The notes below the pieces were generated by a model. The model did not search any database and was not told the origin of the DNA. It saw nothing but the letters and a program-made list of their open reading frames with translations. From Rhodospirillales bacterium (GTDB lineage: Bacteria > Pseudomonadota > Alphaproteobacteria > Rhodospirillales > Casp-alpha2), in the NCBI GenBank assembly GCA_028282185.1, contig JANQIJ010000269.1, positions 1 to 20,467 on the forward strand: a DNA stretch of 20,467 nt, given 5' to 3'. The number at the start of each line of letters is the position of its first letter. The stretch's first letter is position 1. The translations under genes and the position numbers were made by a program. Below are positions 7,620-14,364 of the stretch, piece by piece.

Positions 7620-8834
7620 TCACGCCGCATAATGCTCTTCCACCTTGCGGATAGCCCGGGCGATGTCTTCGGCTTCCCGGTCGCCGTAGTTTTCGTTGAG
7701 GTACAAGGCAAAGCTGTTGTCCAGGAGGAAGCGGGCGTTCGGCGTGTCCGAGCCCGGCGCCAGATGGGGCTGCAGGTACGGCCAGTCGGCGACCAAGTAG
7801 TCGTAGTGTGGGTTAAGCGGCACGCCTTCGCGATAAATCGCTTCGGCGAACTGCCGCACGGAGCAGGTAATGTTTCCGGCATCCACGGCAACAGGGTGGA
7901 TAAACGGCGAATCACCGTTGTCATGCCCGTAGGAGCGGCAGACCCGGGATCCGTCGTCCAAAAGCGCGGCGATGCGGGCGACGAAGGCCAGGCGTTTTTC
8001 GATTGTCTGGCGCAGCCGACCCAGGGACCTTATGCCTATGGCACAGGAAATCTCGTCGCTGTGGAGATTGAGCGCGGGAAACAGGAACTGGTTGGGGTTT
8101 TTGTCAACATAGTCGTCACGCCAAACCGGTTTGCCGCGGTCCGCGTGGGCCAATACCATGTGATAAAGGTCGCGGTCGCGGGTGAACACAACGCCGCCCG
8201 ACGCACCCGTGATATGGGCCTTCTTGTACATCGTTGAAAAGGCGGCGATGTCGCCGAAAGTGCCAACGATCTGGCCGTTGCTGGTCGCGCCGTGCGCCTG
8301 CGAACAGTCTTCCAGCACGCGGATCCCGCGGGCCCGCGCGATCTCCATAACCGGCGCCATGTCGACAGCGCGTCCGGCCGCATGGACAATGACGGCGGCT
8401 TTTGCTTCGTCGGTGATCGCGGCTTCGAACTGATCGGCGCCGATGTTGTAGCTGCCGGAGTGCGAGTCCATCAGTCGTGGGGTCAATCCGTTGAGGATGA
8501 CCGCCGACAGGGTGCCCGGATCGGTAATCGGCGAGACCAGAACTTCCGAGCCGCGATCGATGTCGAGCGCGGCCAGCGCGACGAACAGGGCGGCCGTCCC
8601 GGTGGCCACGGAATCGGCGTAACCGCCGCCCTGGAATGCGGTGAAGTCGCGACAGTAGCGCTCTTCGAAATGCCCTTGGTAGCCGGGGTCCAGGTCGATG
8701 TTCCGGTAATGGGCGATCACGTCCTTGATGACCGCTTCTTCCTCTGGGCCGAGGGCGCGGCGCGGCGGCATGGGCGTTTCACGGATCGGCGCGCCGCCGT
8801 GGATGGCCAGGGAGGATGTCTCGGTGCGGTTCAT
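7620..8834 (-). CDS. DegT/DnrJ/EryC1/StrS-family PLP aminotransferase (AHBA-synthase/StsC-like)
   Basis: This 404-residue enzyme has the fold-type I sugar aminotransferase signature. The start LAIHGGAPIRETPMPPR is typical of the AHBA-synthase/StsC branch. LEDCSQAHGA follows (174-183; PLP-contacting Asp176), and the Schiff-base lysine lies in STMYKKAHITGASGG, best aligned at Lys205. Family members aminate keto sugars, keto-inositols or aminoshikimate precursors using Glu or Gln as donor. The motif that often reads N-Y-R-M is N-L-H-S here (within FPALNLHSDEI). The ATG at 8834 is chosen because family homology begins about 9 residues later; an upstream ATG at 8900 would add 22 unlikely residues. 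It follows a 157-nt gap and leads the transketolase genes, so it probably acts on their product or on a keto-NDP-sugar. Confidence 0.88.
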   Translation of the reverse strand: MNRTETSSLAIHGGAPIRETPMPPRRALGPEEEAVIKDVIAHYRNIDLDPGYQGHFEERYCRDFTAFQGGGYADSVATGTAALFVALAALDIDRGSEVLVSPITDPGTLSAVILNGLTPRLMDSHSGSYNIGADQFEAAITDEAKAAVIVHAAGRAVDMAPVMEIARARGIRVLEDCSQAHGATSNGQIVGTFGDIAAFSTMYKKAHITGASGGVVFTRDRDLYHMVLAHADRGKPVWRDDYVDKNPNQFLFPALNLHSDEISCAIGIRSLGRLRQTIEKRLAFVARIAALLDDGSRVCRSYGHDNGDSPFIHPVAVDAGNITCSVRQFAEAIYREGVPLNPHYDYLVADWPYLQPHLAPGSDTPNARFLLDNSFALYLNENYGDREAEDIARAIRKVEEHYAA

Positions 8835-8991
8835 GATTGTCTGCCGTTGGCTTGCCCGATGGGGCTTTGGGAATTGGTCTTCCAATCGATAGAGATGCAA
8901 AGCTGCGGGCTTCTACCCGGCAATTCACCGCGGCGAAGGGCGGCGCCTCGCGAGGCGGTTCGTCCGTTGCGCCTTGTTTCCGGCGCGGCGA
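8835..8991 (-). other. 157-nt gap between methyltransferase and aminotransferase genes
   Basis: Nothing firmly identifiable. It contains a 12-bp perfect palindrome (gcctcgcgaggc, 8945-8956) and a weak 5-bp hairpin (8873-8886). No U-tract terminator and no clear sigma70 promoter was seen. It separates the tightly coupled five-gene block from the aminotransferase/transketolase block and is a reasonable place for an internal promoter. Confidence 0.3.
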
Positions 8992-9642
8992 CTATCCGAT
9001 GACCGTCCAAAACCAGTCGCCAGTGTATCCCGCCTCCTGAAACACCCGCAACCAACCGTCTGGATAATCGTGGAATCGCGCGGTTAAAACCCAGCTTTCA
9101 AAAATCTCTTTTTGCTCCGGCGTATGGTAGCTGTCGACTTGGACGAAACCTTTTCCGGGCGCCAGGCGTTCAAGTTCGCGCATTGCCTGGACACAGCCGT
9201 CGCGCTCCAGATTGTGGATCGTGTTGATGGACAGGACCGCGGCGAAACTGCCGTCTGGAAACGGCAAGTCGTCGGCGCTGCCGATCTGCAGGCGGCCGAC
9301 AACTTCGGGCTCGCAGTTCATCAGTGCGTATTTGGAAACATCCAGGCCGTAAGCGTCGATGCCCAATTCCAGGAGATCCTTGACCAGGAAACCCTTGGCG
9401 CAACCGATATCAAGGACCCGGTCGCCCGGCTTCAGTCCGAAATGGTCGACGATGTCCTTGGCCACCGGGCGCCACCGGCCGTCGTAACGGTACCCGCCGT
9501 AACCGTATTCGCGGGGGCCGTCGAAATGCAATTCGCCGAATTCGCGCGAAATCCGCACGTGTTCTTCGGTTTTGGCGGTGTCCCGGGCTTTCACGTTGCG
9601 CTTGCCTTGCGGCAGGCTGCGCAGCAGGTTGACCTCTGCCAT
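8992..9642 (-). CDS. SAM-dependent methyltransferase (Methyltransf_11 type)
   Basis: This is a compact 216-residue class I methyltransferase: motif I VLDIGCAKGFL (77-87), acidic Asp101 after strand 2 (GLDVSKYAL), motif II SADDLPFPDGSF (122-133), and a strand-4 SINTIHNLE. The first 65 residues are an unassigned leader containing an aromatic/glycine-rich stretch (YGYGGYRYDGRW, 47-58). The ATG at 9642 has AAGGAG 8 nt upstream and shares one base with the stop of the preceding SDR gene (TGATG); a GTG at 9645 is a less well-spaced alternative. It is the last gene of the coupled block, so it probably methylates the sugar made by that block or a late intermediate (inference). Confidence 0.8.
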   Translation of the reverse strand: MAEVNLLRSLPQGKRNVKARDTAKTEEHVRISREFGELHFDGPREYGYGGYRYDGRWRPVAKDIVDHFGLKPGDRVLDIGCAKGFLVKDLLELGIDAYGLDVSKYALMNCEPEVVGRLQIGSADDLPFPDGSFAAVLSINTIHNLERDGCVQAMRELERLAPGKGFVQVDSYHTPEQKEIFESWVLTARFHDYPDGWLRVFQEAGYTGDWFWTVIG

Positions 9643-10529
9643 CACTGGGTCTCCTTGGATTGGGCGTGGGCGCGGGCCAGGCCCTCGCCGAGTTCGGTGA
9701 AGCGGAACGCCGGAAAGGCACGACCGGCCTCCGCCGCGTCGAACGGCCGGTAGCCGTTGTGAGGCATTGGACCGACCCGGGGCGACCCTTTTATGTCGAC
9801 CGGGGTTTCTTCCAGGGCAATCACCATTTCGGCGATTTCGCGAAAGCTGGCGACCCGCCCGGTCGCCGCGTTGAGCACGCCGCTGCTGCGGTGCCAGGCG
9901 ATCAACCGGATCAGTTCGGCGACGTCCTCGACGGCGATATGATCGCGCCGTTCCTCGCCATCGCCGAACAGTTGAATGTCCTGGCCTTGGGCCGCGAGCC
10001 GGCGAAAACGGTTCGGGCCGTAGCCGTTGTGAGGGTCTTCGGCACCGTAAATCAGCGTTGGCCGGAGGATTGCCAACGGCCCGTCCAGTACGTGCCGAAG
10101 CATCAGTTCCCGGGCCAAATGCATGACCCCGTGCAACGAGCCCGGCTCGGCTGGCGAGGTTTCGCTTAGGGGATCCGGGCTGTCCGTATAGACGGCGTCC
10201 GAACTGACATAAATGGTATGGCCCGGCGGGACCCGTTCAACGGCGCCGCAGACCGCCCTCATCATGCGGATGTTGCGCTCCAGCATGGCCGGGTCCTTGC
10301 ACGGGGCTTCGGCCGAGATGACCACCAGGGTGTCGCCGTTTCTCAGGTATTCGGCCAGGACGTCGGCGCCGTCGGGCGCCAAAAGGTCAGCCTCGGCCCG
10401 GCCGAGCTCGAGCACGTCGGCGCCGTGATCTTCCATGACGCGGCGCGTGGCGCGGCCGACGAACCCGGCGGCGCCCAGGATTACCGTCCGTCCGGGCGCC
10501 GCTGGTTGGGCGTTGTTGTGTTCAAGCAT
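9642..10529 (-). CDS. NAD-dependent epimerase/dehydratase-like SDR with His-x-x-x-His in place of Tyr-x-x-x-Lys
   Basis: The 295-residue extended SDR has a Rossmann start VILGAAGFVG (16-25), the serine strand IYVSSDAVY (106-114), ILRPTLIYG (154-162) and the late FGDGEERRDHIAVEDVAELI block (188-207) seen in nucleotide-sugar epimerases and reductases. Where the catalytic Tyr-x-x-x-Lys should follow, the sequence reads LHGVMHLARE (132-141), so both residues are His (133 and 137). The reading was checked on the DNA and no frameshift is involved. It may be catalytically dead, use another acid/base, or serve as a binding partner. The ATG has GGAAG 6 nt upstream and overlaps the preceding UGDH-like gene by 8 nt. 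It is probably tied functionally to its immediate neighbours, one of which is also altered. Confidence 0.82.
   Translation of the reverse strand: MLEHNNAQPAAPGRTVILGAAGFVGRATRRVMEDHGADVLELGRAEADLLAPDGADVLAEYLRNGDTLVVISAEAPCKDPAMLERNIRMMRAVCGAVERVPPGHTIYVSSDAVYTDSPDPLSETSPAEPGSLHGVMHLARELMLRHVLDGPLAILRPTLIYGAEDPHNGYGPNRFRRLAAQGQDIQLFGDGEERRDHIAVEDVAELIRLIAWHRSSGVLNAATGRVASFREIAEMVIALEETPVDIKGSPRVGPMPHNGYRPFDAAEAGRAFPAFRFTELGEGLARAHAQSKETQ
9651..9656 (-). promoter_or_regulatory. Shine-Dalgarno deciding the 9642 start
   Basis: AAGGAG on the minus strand lies 8 nt before the ATG at 9642 and 5 nt before a GTG at 9645. The spacing favours the ATG. It is embedded in the end of the SDR gene, consistent with coupled translation. 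Confidence 0.65.
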
Positions 10530-11826
10530 GGCTGGCTTCCGCTGTGTTGGGCGCCCGCGTCGGCGGCGCGCCCAGGGTGAAATGATCCAGGCCCGCGGCG
10601 GCGACGGCGCCCGGCGATAGCAGCTTGAAGGGATCGATCACCGTCCGGCCCCGCATGCGCACCGCCAGATCCGCTGGGTCGATTGACCGGTAGTCCGGCC
10701 AAGCGGTCATCAGCGCAACCGCGTCAGCGCCTTTGACGGCGTCGAGCGGTGTCGCTGCCTGGCGGAAGTCAAGCCCGGAATGTCGGGCTGATACCAGAGG
10801 ATCGTGGACGACGACTTTGCCGGCCTTGATCTGTTGCAACAGGCCGAGGGCCGGGGAATTCTTGATCGAATGCGTGCCTTCCTTGTAGGCCAATCCGAGA
10901 ATCGCCACGGCGGCCCCGGGTATCGAGGCCAGAACCTCATGTTTCAGAACGTCTAGGCACCAGTCGCGCCGACGCTCGCTGTTGGCGACCCAAGACCTTG
11001 CGATCCCGGCATCGGTGCCATGGCGGTTGGCCAGGTCGATGACCGTCGCGATGTCTCGTTCAAGATTGCCGCCGGCCAGCCCTAACCCTGGCTGAATGTA
11101 GCTGAATTCGCCGATGCGCTTGTCGAGGCGAAGTGCCGGCACGATCTCTGACCAGTCACCGCCGACCTGTTCGCAAATCTCGGCCATCATATTGGCGGCG
11201 CCGATGGATGCCACCAGGCACATGTTGATGGCGATCTTGGCAAGCTCGGCGCTTTCGTAGCGCATGGGCAGAACCGGGCAACCGTAGGCCGCCAGATGAT
11301 CACCCAGGCGCGGATCAAGGGGCCGGGCCGGGTCGTCGCAGCCGACGATGAAGCGCTCGGGGTTTAGGGCGCGATCGACGGCGCGCCCGAAGATCAGGGT
11401 CTCCACCTGATAATAAAGATATCGCGGGTCGCGGTTCAGGGCGCGGGTGAAGCCCGGCGGGACTTGGCACAGGACGACCATCAATGCGTCCGGCAAGAGG
11501 GCCGGATCGATCTGATCGATGATGCCACGGATCGGTGTTAGGTCGCTCCTGCCCTGGCCGTCGGTCGGTACGTCGACCGAGATGTACACCATGTCGCAGC
11601 CGGCAAGCACGCCGGGGTCTGCGCTGAAGGTCAGCCGTTCCCGGTTGGCGGCGACGAGGTCGTCCAGTCCCGCTTCGCTGACCGGTAGATCGCCCGCGTC
11701 GATCGCCGCCACGTAATCCGCGTCGGCATGAAAGCCGGCCACCCGGAACCCACGGGCCGCGGCGGCGGCAGCCATGTTCAGGCCCAGGTGCGTCAAACCG
11801 GCAAAGCCGATTACCGGTGCCGTCAT
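10522..11826 (-). CDS. UDP-glucose/GDP-mannose dehydrogenase-like protein without the catalytic cysteine
   Basis: This 434-residue protein aligns along its length with nucleotide-sugar 6-dehydrogenases: N-terminal Rossmann domain, central helix AELAKIAIN (193-201), and the C-terminal domain with ILGLAYKEGT (309-318) and SPALGLL. Residues expected in the active site, compared from memory with streptococcal UGDH, are partly kept (Thr in VPPGFT, Glu142, Lys197, Asn201, Asp258). However, the nucleophilic Cys of G-G-S-C-F-P-K-D is Asn254 in AGGNLERD (251-258), and a second Glu is Phe146. The dinucleotide loop reads GLTHLG rather than GLGYVG, and the acidic residue ending strand 2 is His33. It therefore probably cannot run the normal two-step oxidation to a uronate. 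The start at 11826 is fixed by an ATGA overlap with the Gfo/Idh gene. Confidence 0.82.
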   Translation of the reverse strand: MTAPVIGFAGLTHLGLNMAAAAAARGFRVAGFHADADYVAAIDAGDLPVSEAGLDDLVAANRERLTFSADPGVLAGCDMVYISVDVPTDGQGRSDLTPIRGIIDQIDPALLPDALMVVLCQVPPGFTRALNRDPRYLYYQVETLIFGRAVDRALNPERFIVGCDDPARPLDPRLGDHLAAYGCPVLPMRYESAELAKIAINMCLVASIGAANMMAEICEQVGGDWSEIVPALRLDKRIGEFSYIQPGLGLAGGNLERDIATVIDLANRHGTDAGIARSWVANSERRRDWCLDVLKHEVLASIPGAAVAILGLAYKEGTHSIKNSPALGLLQQIKAGKVVVHDPLVSARHSGLDFRQAATPLDAVKGADAVALMTAWPDYRSIDPADLAVRMRGRTVIDPFKLLSPGAVAAAGLDHFTLGAPPTRAPNTAEASHA

Positions 11827-12788
11827 GGCTGCGCCGCCTCGGTCACCAGGCCGTCCACACCGGCCTGACCGGCCAGGTCCGAAAGCTTCCGGTTGAGCCA
11901 GATGTCCGTGTCGAGATTGTGGGCCGGTCGCCCGCCTTGGCACAGGCTAATGAAGTGTTCGTATTCAAGGGCCCAGGTCGGATCTGCCTGGATAAGGGTG
12001 CGGCAGTCCTCGGGCGGCCGCCCGCTGGGCAGCACCCGGCGACGCCGGATGAATGTCGTCGGCCCCCATTTGCACAGGCTTTCAATATGGGCGCTGCCGT
12101 TCTCTGCGTATACATCGCAGGTGAAATGATTGCGCCAACTCAGCATGGTCATCTCCAGCTGCACCGCCGGCGGCCCATCGGCGCCAAGAATGACGTGATC
12201 GAAGGCCCGGTTCTCATGGCGGAAAGCGCCGGTAACTCGAAGCGCCGGGTCGAATTCGTCGCCGAACCAGAAGCGCAAGGTATCGAGCAAGTGGCTGCCA
12301 AGGTCGGGCAACACGCCGGCGCCTTGGTCGCGCCAGGCGCTGTCGCGGACTAGCCGGGCCGTGCCGTTGCCGTAGAACATGCGAAGGCTGTAGATACGGC
12401 CGAGTTCGCCGCTCGCCAGGAGATCGCGCATGGCAACGTAATGCGGCTCGAACCGGTGATTGTAGGCGGTGTAGCAGACAAGGCCCTTGTCTTCCGCCAG
12501 GGCCACCAGGCCCGCCAGCTGGGTTTCGTCCGCCGCCAGCATCGGTTTCTCGACCATGACATGCTTGCCTTCGGCCAAAAGGTATCCGATCAAATCCAGC
12601 TTCGCTTCGTCGGGAATGCACAACACCGCCGCGTCGTAGGTATCGAGGGGCACGTCACGCATGTCCGTGAAGTCGATGCCATCGGCCATCGGATCGACGG
12701 TCGCGACCGTATCCTCGCCGGCGGCAGCCAGGCGCTTGTGGCCTTGCACGCCCATGCCGCAGATAACGATCTTGGGACGCGCCGTCAT
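11823..12788 (-). CDS. Gfo/Idh/MocA-family oxidoreductase
   Basis: This is a 321-residue NAD(P)-dependent sugar oxidoreductase: N-terminal Rossmann motif CGMGVQGHKR (10-19), the family EKP motif in HVMVEKPM (76-83), YNHRF (109-113), and the catalytic-face motif LPDLGSHLLD (160-169) with Asp162, His166 and Asp169. Members oxidise or reduce sugar hydroxyls, for example UDP-GlcNAcA 3-dehydrogenase (WbpB) or inositol dehydrogenase. Both the start (ATGA with the kinase fusion upstream) and the end (ATGA with the UGDH-like gene downstream) are coupled. A WbpB-like role, making a 3-keto sugar for the DegT aminotransferase, is attractive. It is unproven, because the adjacent UGDH-like protein lacks the cysteine needed for uronate formation. 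Confidence 0.88.
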   Translation of the reverse strand: MTARPKIVICGMGVQGHKRLAAAGEDTVATVDPMADGIDFTDMRDVPLDTYDAAVLCIPDEAKLDLIGYLLAEGKHVMVEKPMLAADETQLAGLVALAEDKGLVCYTAYNHRFEPHYVAMRDLLASGELGRIYSLRMFYGNGTARLVRDSAWRDQGAGVLPDLGSHLLDTLRFWFGDEFDPALRVTGAFRHENRAFDHVILGADGPPAVQLEMTMLSWRNHFTCDVYAENGSAHIESLCKWGPTTFIRRRRVLPSGRPPEDCRTLIQADPTWALEYEHFISLCQGGRPAHNLDTDIWLNRKLSDLAGQAGVDGLVTEAAQP

Positions 12789-14338
12789 GCGTAGCCCGCC
12801 GCCTTCTCCACCTGGTCGATGCGCTCCATGACGTCCTTCGGCTTGACGGGGATGTTGCCGTCGTATTCGCATTCACGGGCCGCGGCCATGGCGCCCAGCG
12901 TGCTCGCCACGACTTCGTTTCCCGTGGCCAGCATCGCCAGGCTGGAATAGGCGAGGAACGCATCGCCTGCGCCGACCGCATCGACCACGTTGTTTGCGAA
13001 GCTGTCGACAGAGAAGTAACTGCCGTCATCCGTGTCGTCGCGCGCGGCGCGCGAAACGAAAGCGCCCCGTTCTCCCAGTTTGAGGATCAGGAGCTTGCAG
13101 CGCGTCGCCTCGACCAGGGCGCCCGCCAGGCTGCCGACCGTGGAGTCTTGATCGCCCAGCGCGAACCGCGCCTCCCGTTCGTTGGGGGTGATCAGGTCGA
13201 AGCTCTTGAACTCGGTGATGTTGCCCCAGCGGCTGGCGACCTGGCTGTCGGCGACTTTGTAGGCGTTGTCCGGGATCGCCGCCGTCAAGGCCTCCACCGT
13301 CAAGTGATTGAAAATGCCGTGGCGGAAGTCGCTGAACACAACCGCGTCCGCCGGCGTTTCGCTGACCAGCGTCGTGAGCTTTTCAACGATTGTCTTGGAG
13401 ATCAGTCGATTGTCCAGCGTGTCCAGCTTCAACAGCCGGTAACCGCCGGCAATGATCGCGTTCTTGTTGGTTGTCGGGCGTGTTTCGTCGATGATCGCGT
13501 TGACGGCAATCCCGGCGTCGCGGAGACCCTTGACCGCGAAATCCGCCAACGGGTCCCTGCCCAGGACCGTGGAGAAAGTGACCTGAGCGCCCGCCGCATT
13601 GAGGTGCTGCGCGACGATGCCGGCGCCGCCGATATAGTCGTCGCGGCCTTGGTAAAGCACGCTGAAGGTCGGCGTCTTGGTCTGCCCGCCGATCAGCGAA
13701 GTGCGCGTGTAGCTGTCGATGATGGTATCGCCGACCACATGGACCTTGAAGTCGGCCATTTTGTCCAGAGCGTTGCGGAGGTCGTCGAAGCTGAGACCAT
13801 GGACGTTGAACAGGGTTAGCAACTTTTCAAGCTGAATATCCGGTTCGGCCAGTTCGATCAGACGCGACGAGGAATAGACCACGTCGCCCGGCGTAAAGAT
13901 CATCTCGCCACCGTAGGCGGTGACGATATCCGCCTCTTCTTGGGTCGCTTGCGGCAGACCGCCCGACGTATATTCGAACCCCTTGGCGAAGTAGTCGGGT
14001 TGCAGGTACGCGAGATTGTCCAAGGGTTTGGCGTGTTCGTCGATGATCACATAGTCGACCATTTCGAACGCGGCCAGGTTGAGCGCGCGCAGGCGTTCGG
14101 GCACATGCGGGCGATAGGTGCCTTTCTTTATGTGTTTGTCGGCGGTAATGCTGGCGATCAACAGATCCGCCTTGCTCCTGGCGTAGGCCAGGTGGCGGAC
14201 ATGTCCCGGGTGGACCACGTCGAACACGCCATGGCACATGATGACTTTGTTGTCTCGCGGCGGCGGTCCGATGATGTCGCGGACTTCGTCCCGGGTCTTC
14301 AGCTTGAATATGTATTTTTCGAAGAATTCGGCGGTCAT
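12785..14338 (-). CDS. HldE-like bifunctional protein with reversed order: nucleotidyltransferase then PfkB sugar kinase
   Basis: The 517-residue protein has two domains. Residues 30-160 are a cytidylyltransferase-like nucleotidyltransferase (RfaE domain II type) with the CTP/ATP-binding motif GVFDVVHPGH (37-46) and YRPHVPERLRALNL (75-88). Residues 195-510 are a PfkB/ribokinase-type kinase closest in pattern to heptose-7-phosphate kinase: VVGDTIIDSY (201-210), GGAGIVAQHL, RPTTNKNAIIAGG (287-299), and VVDAVGAGDAF (451-461) with catalytic Asp459. In E. coli HldE the kinase comes first, so the order is inverted here. It would phosphorylate a sugar (phosphate) and nucleotidylate a sugar-1-phosphate. 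The split transketolase could provide a heptulose precursor. GmhA and GmhB are not in the window, so substrate identity is open. GGAAG lies 9 nt before the ATG. Confidence 0.88.
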   Translation of the reverse strand: MTAEFFEKYIFKLKTRDEVRDIIGPPPRDNKVIMCHGVFDVVHPGHVRHLAYARSKADLLIASITADKHIKKGTYRPHVPERLRALNLAAFEMVDYVIIDEHAKPLDNLAYLQPDYFAKGFEYTSGGLPQATQEEADIVTAYGGEMIFTPGDVVYSSSRLIELAEPDIQLEKLLTLFNVHGLSFDDLRNALDKMADFKVHVVGDTIIDSYTRTSLIGGQTKTPTFSVLYQGRDDYIGGAGIVAQHLNAAGAQVTFSTVLGRDPLADFAVKGLRDAGIAVNAIIDETRPTTNKNAIIAGGYRLLKLDTLDNRLISKTIVEKLTTLVSETPADAVVFSDFRHGIFNHLTVEALTAAIPDNAYKVADSQVASRWGNITEFKSFDLITPNEREARFALGDQDSTVGSLAGALVEATRCKLLILKLGERGAFVSRAARDDTDDGSYFSVDSFANNVVDAVGAGDAFLAYSSLAMLATGNEVVASTLGAMAAARECEYDGNIPVKPKDVMERIDQVEKAAGYA

Positions 14339-14364
14339 CCAAAGTTGCTTCCGTGCTTGGTCCC

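Noticed and set aside
8945..8956. Perfect 12-bp palindrome gcctcgcgaggc as a terminator or operator
   Set aside because: It has no loop and no U-tract, and a palindrome of this size is expected by chance in DNA this GC-rich; it is noted only inside the gap description.
12785..14338. Possibility that the reversed kinase fusion is two genes joined by a sequencing error
   Set aside because: The frame is continuous with a plausible linker (about 160-195), no internal stop and no internal start signal, and both domains are complete.
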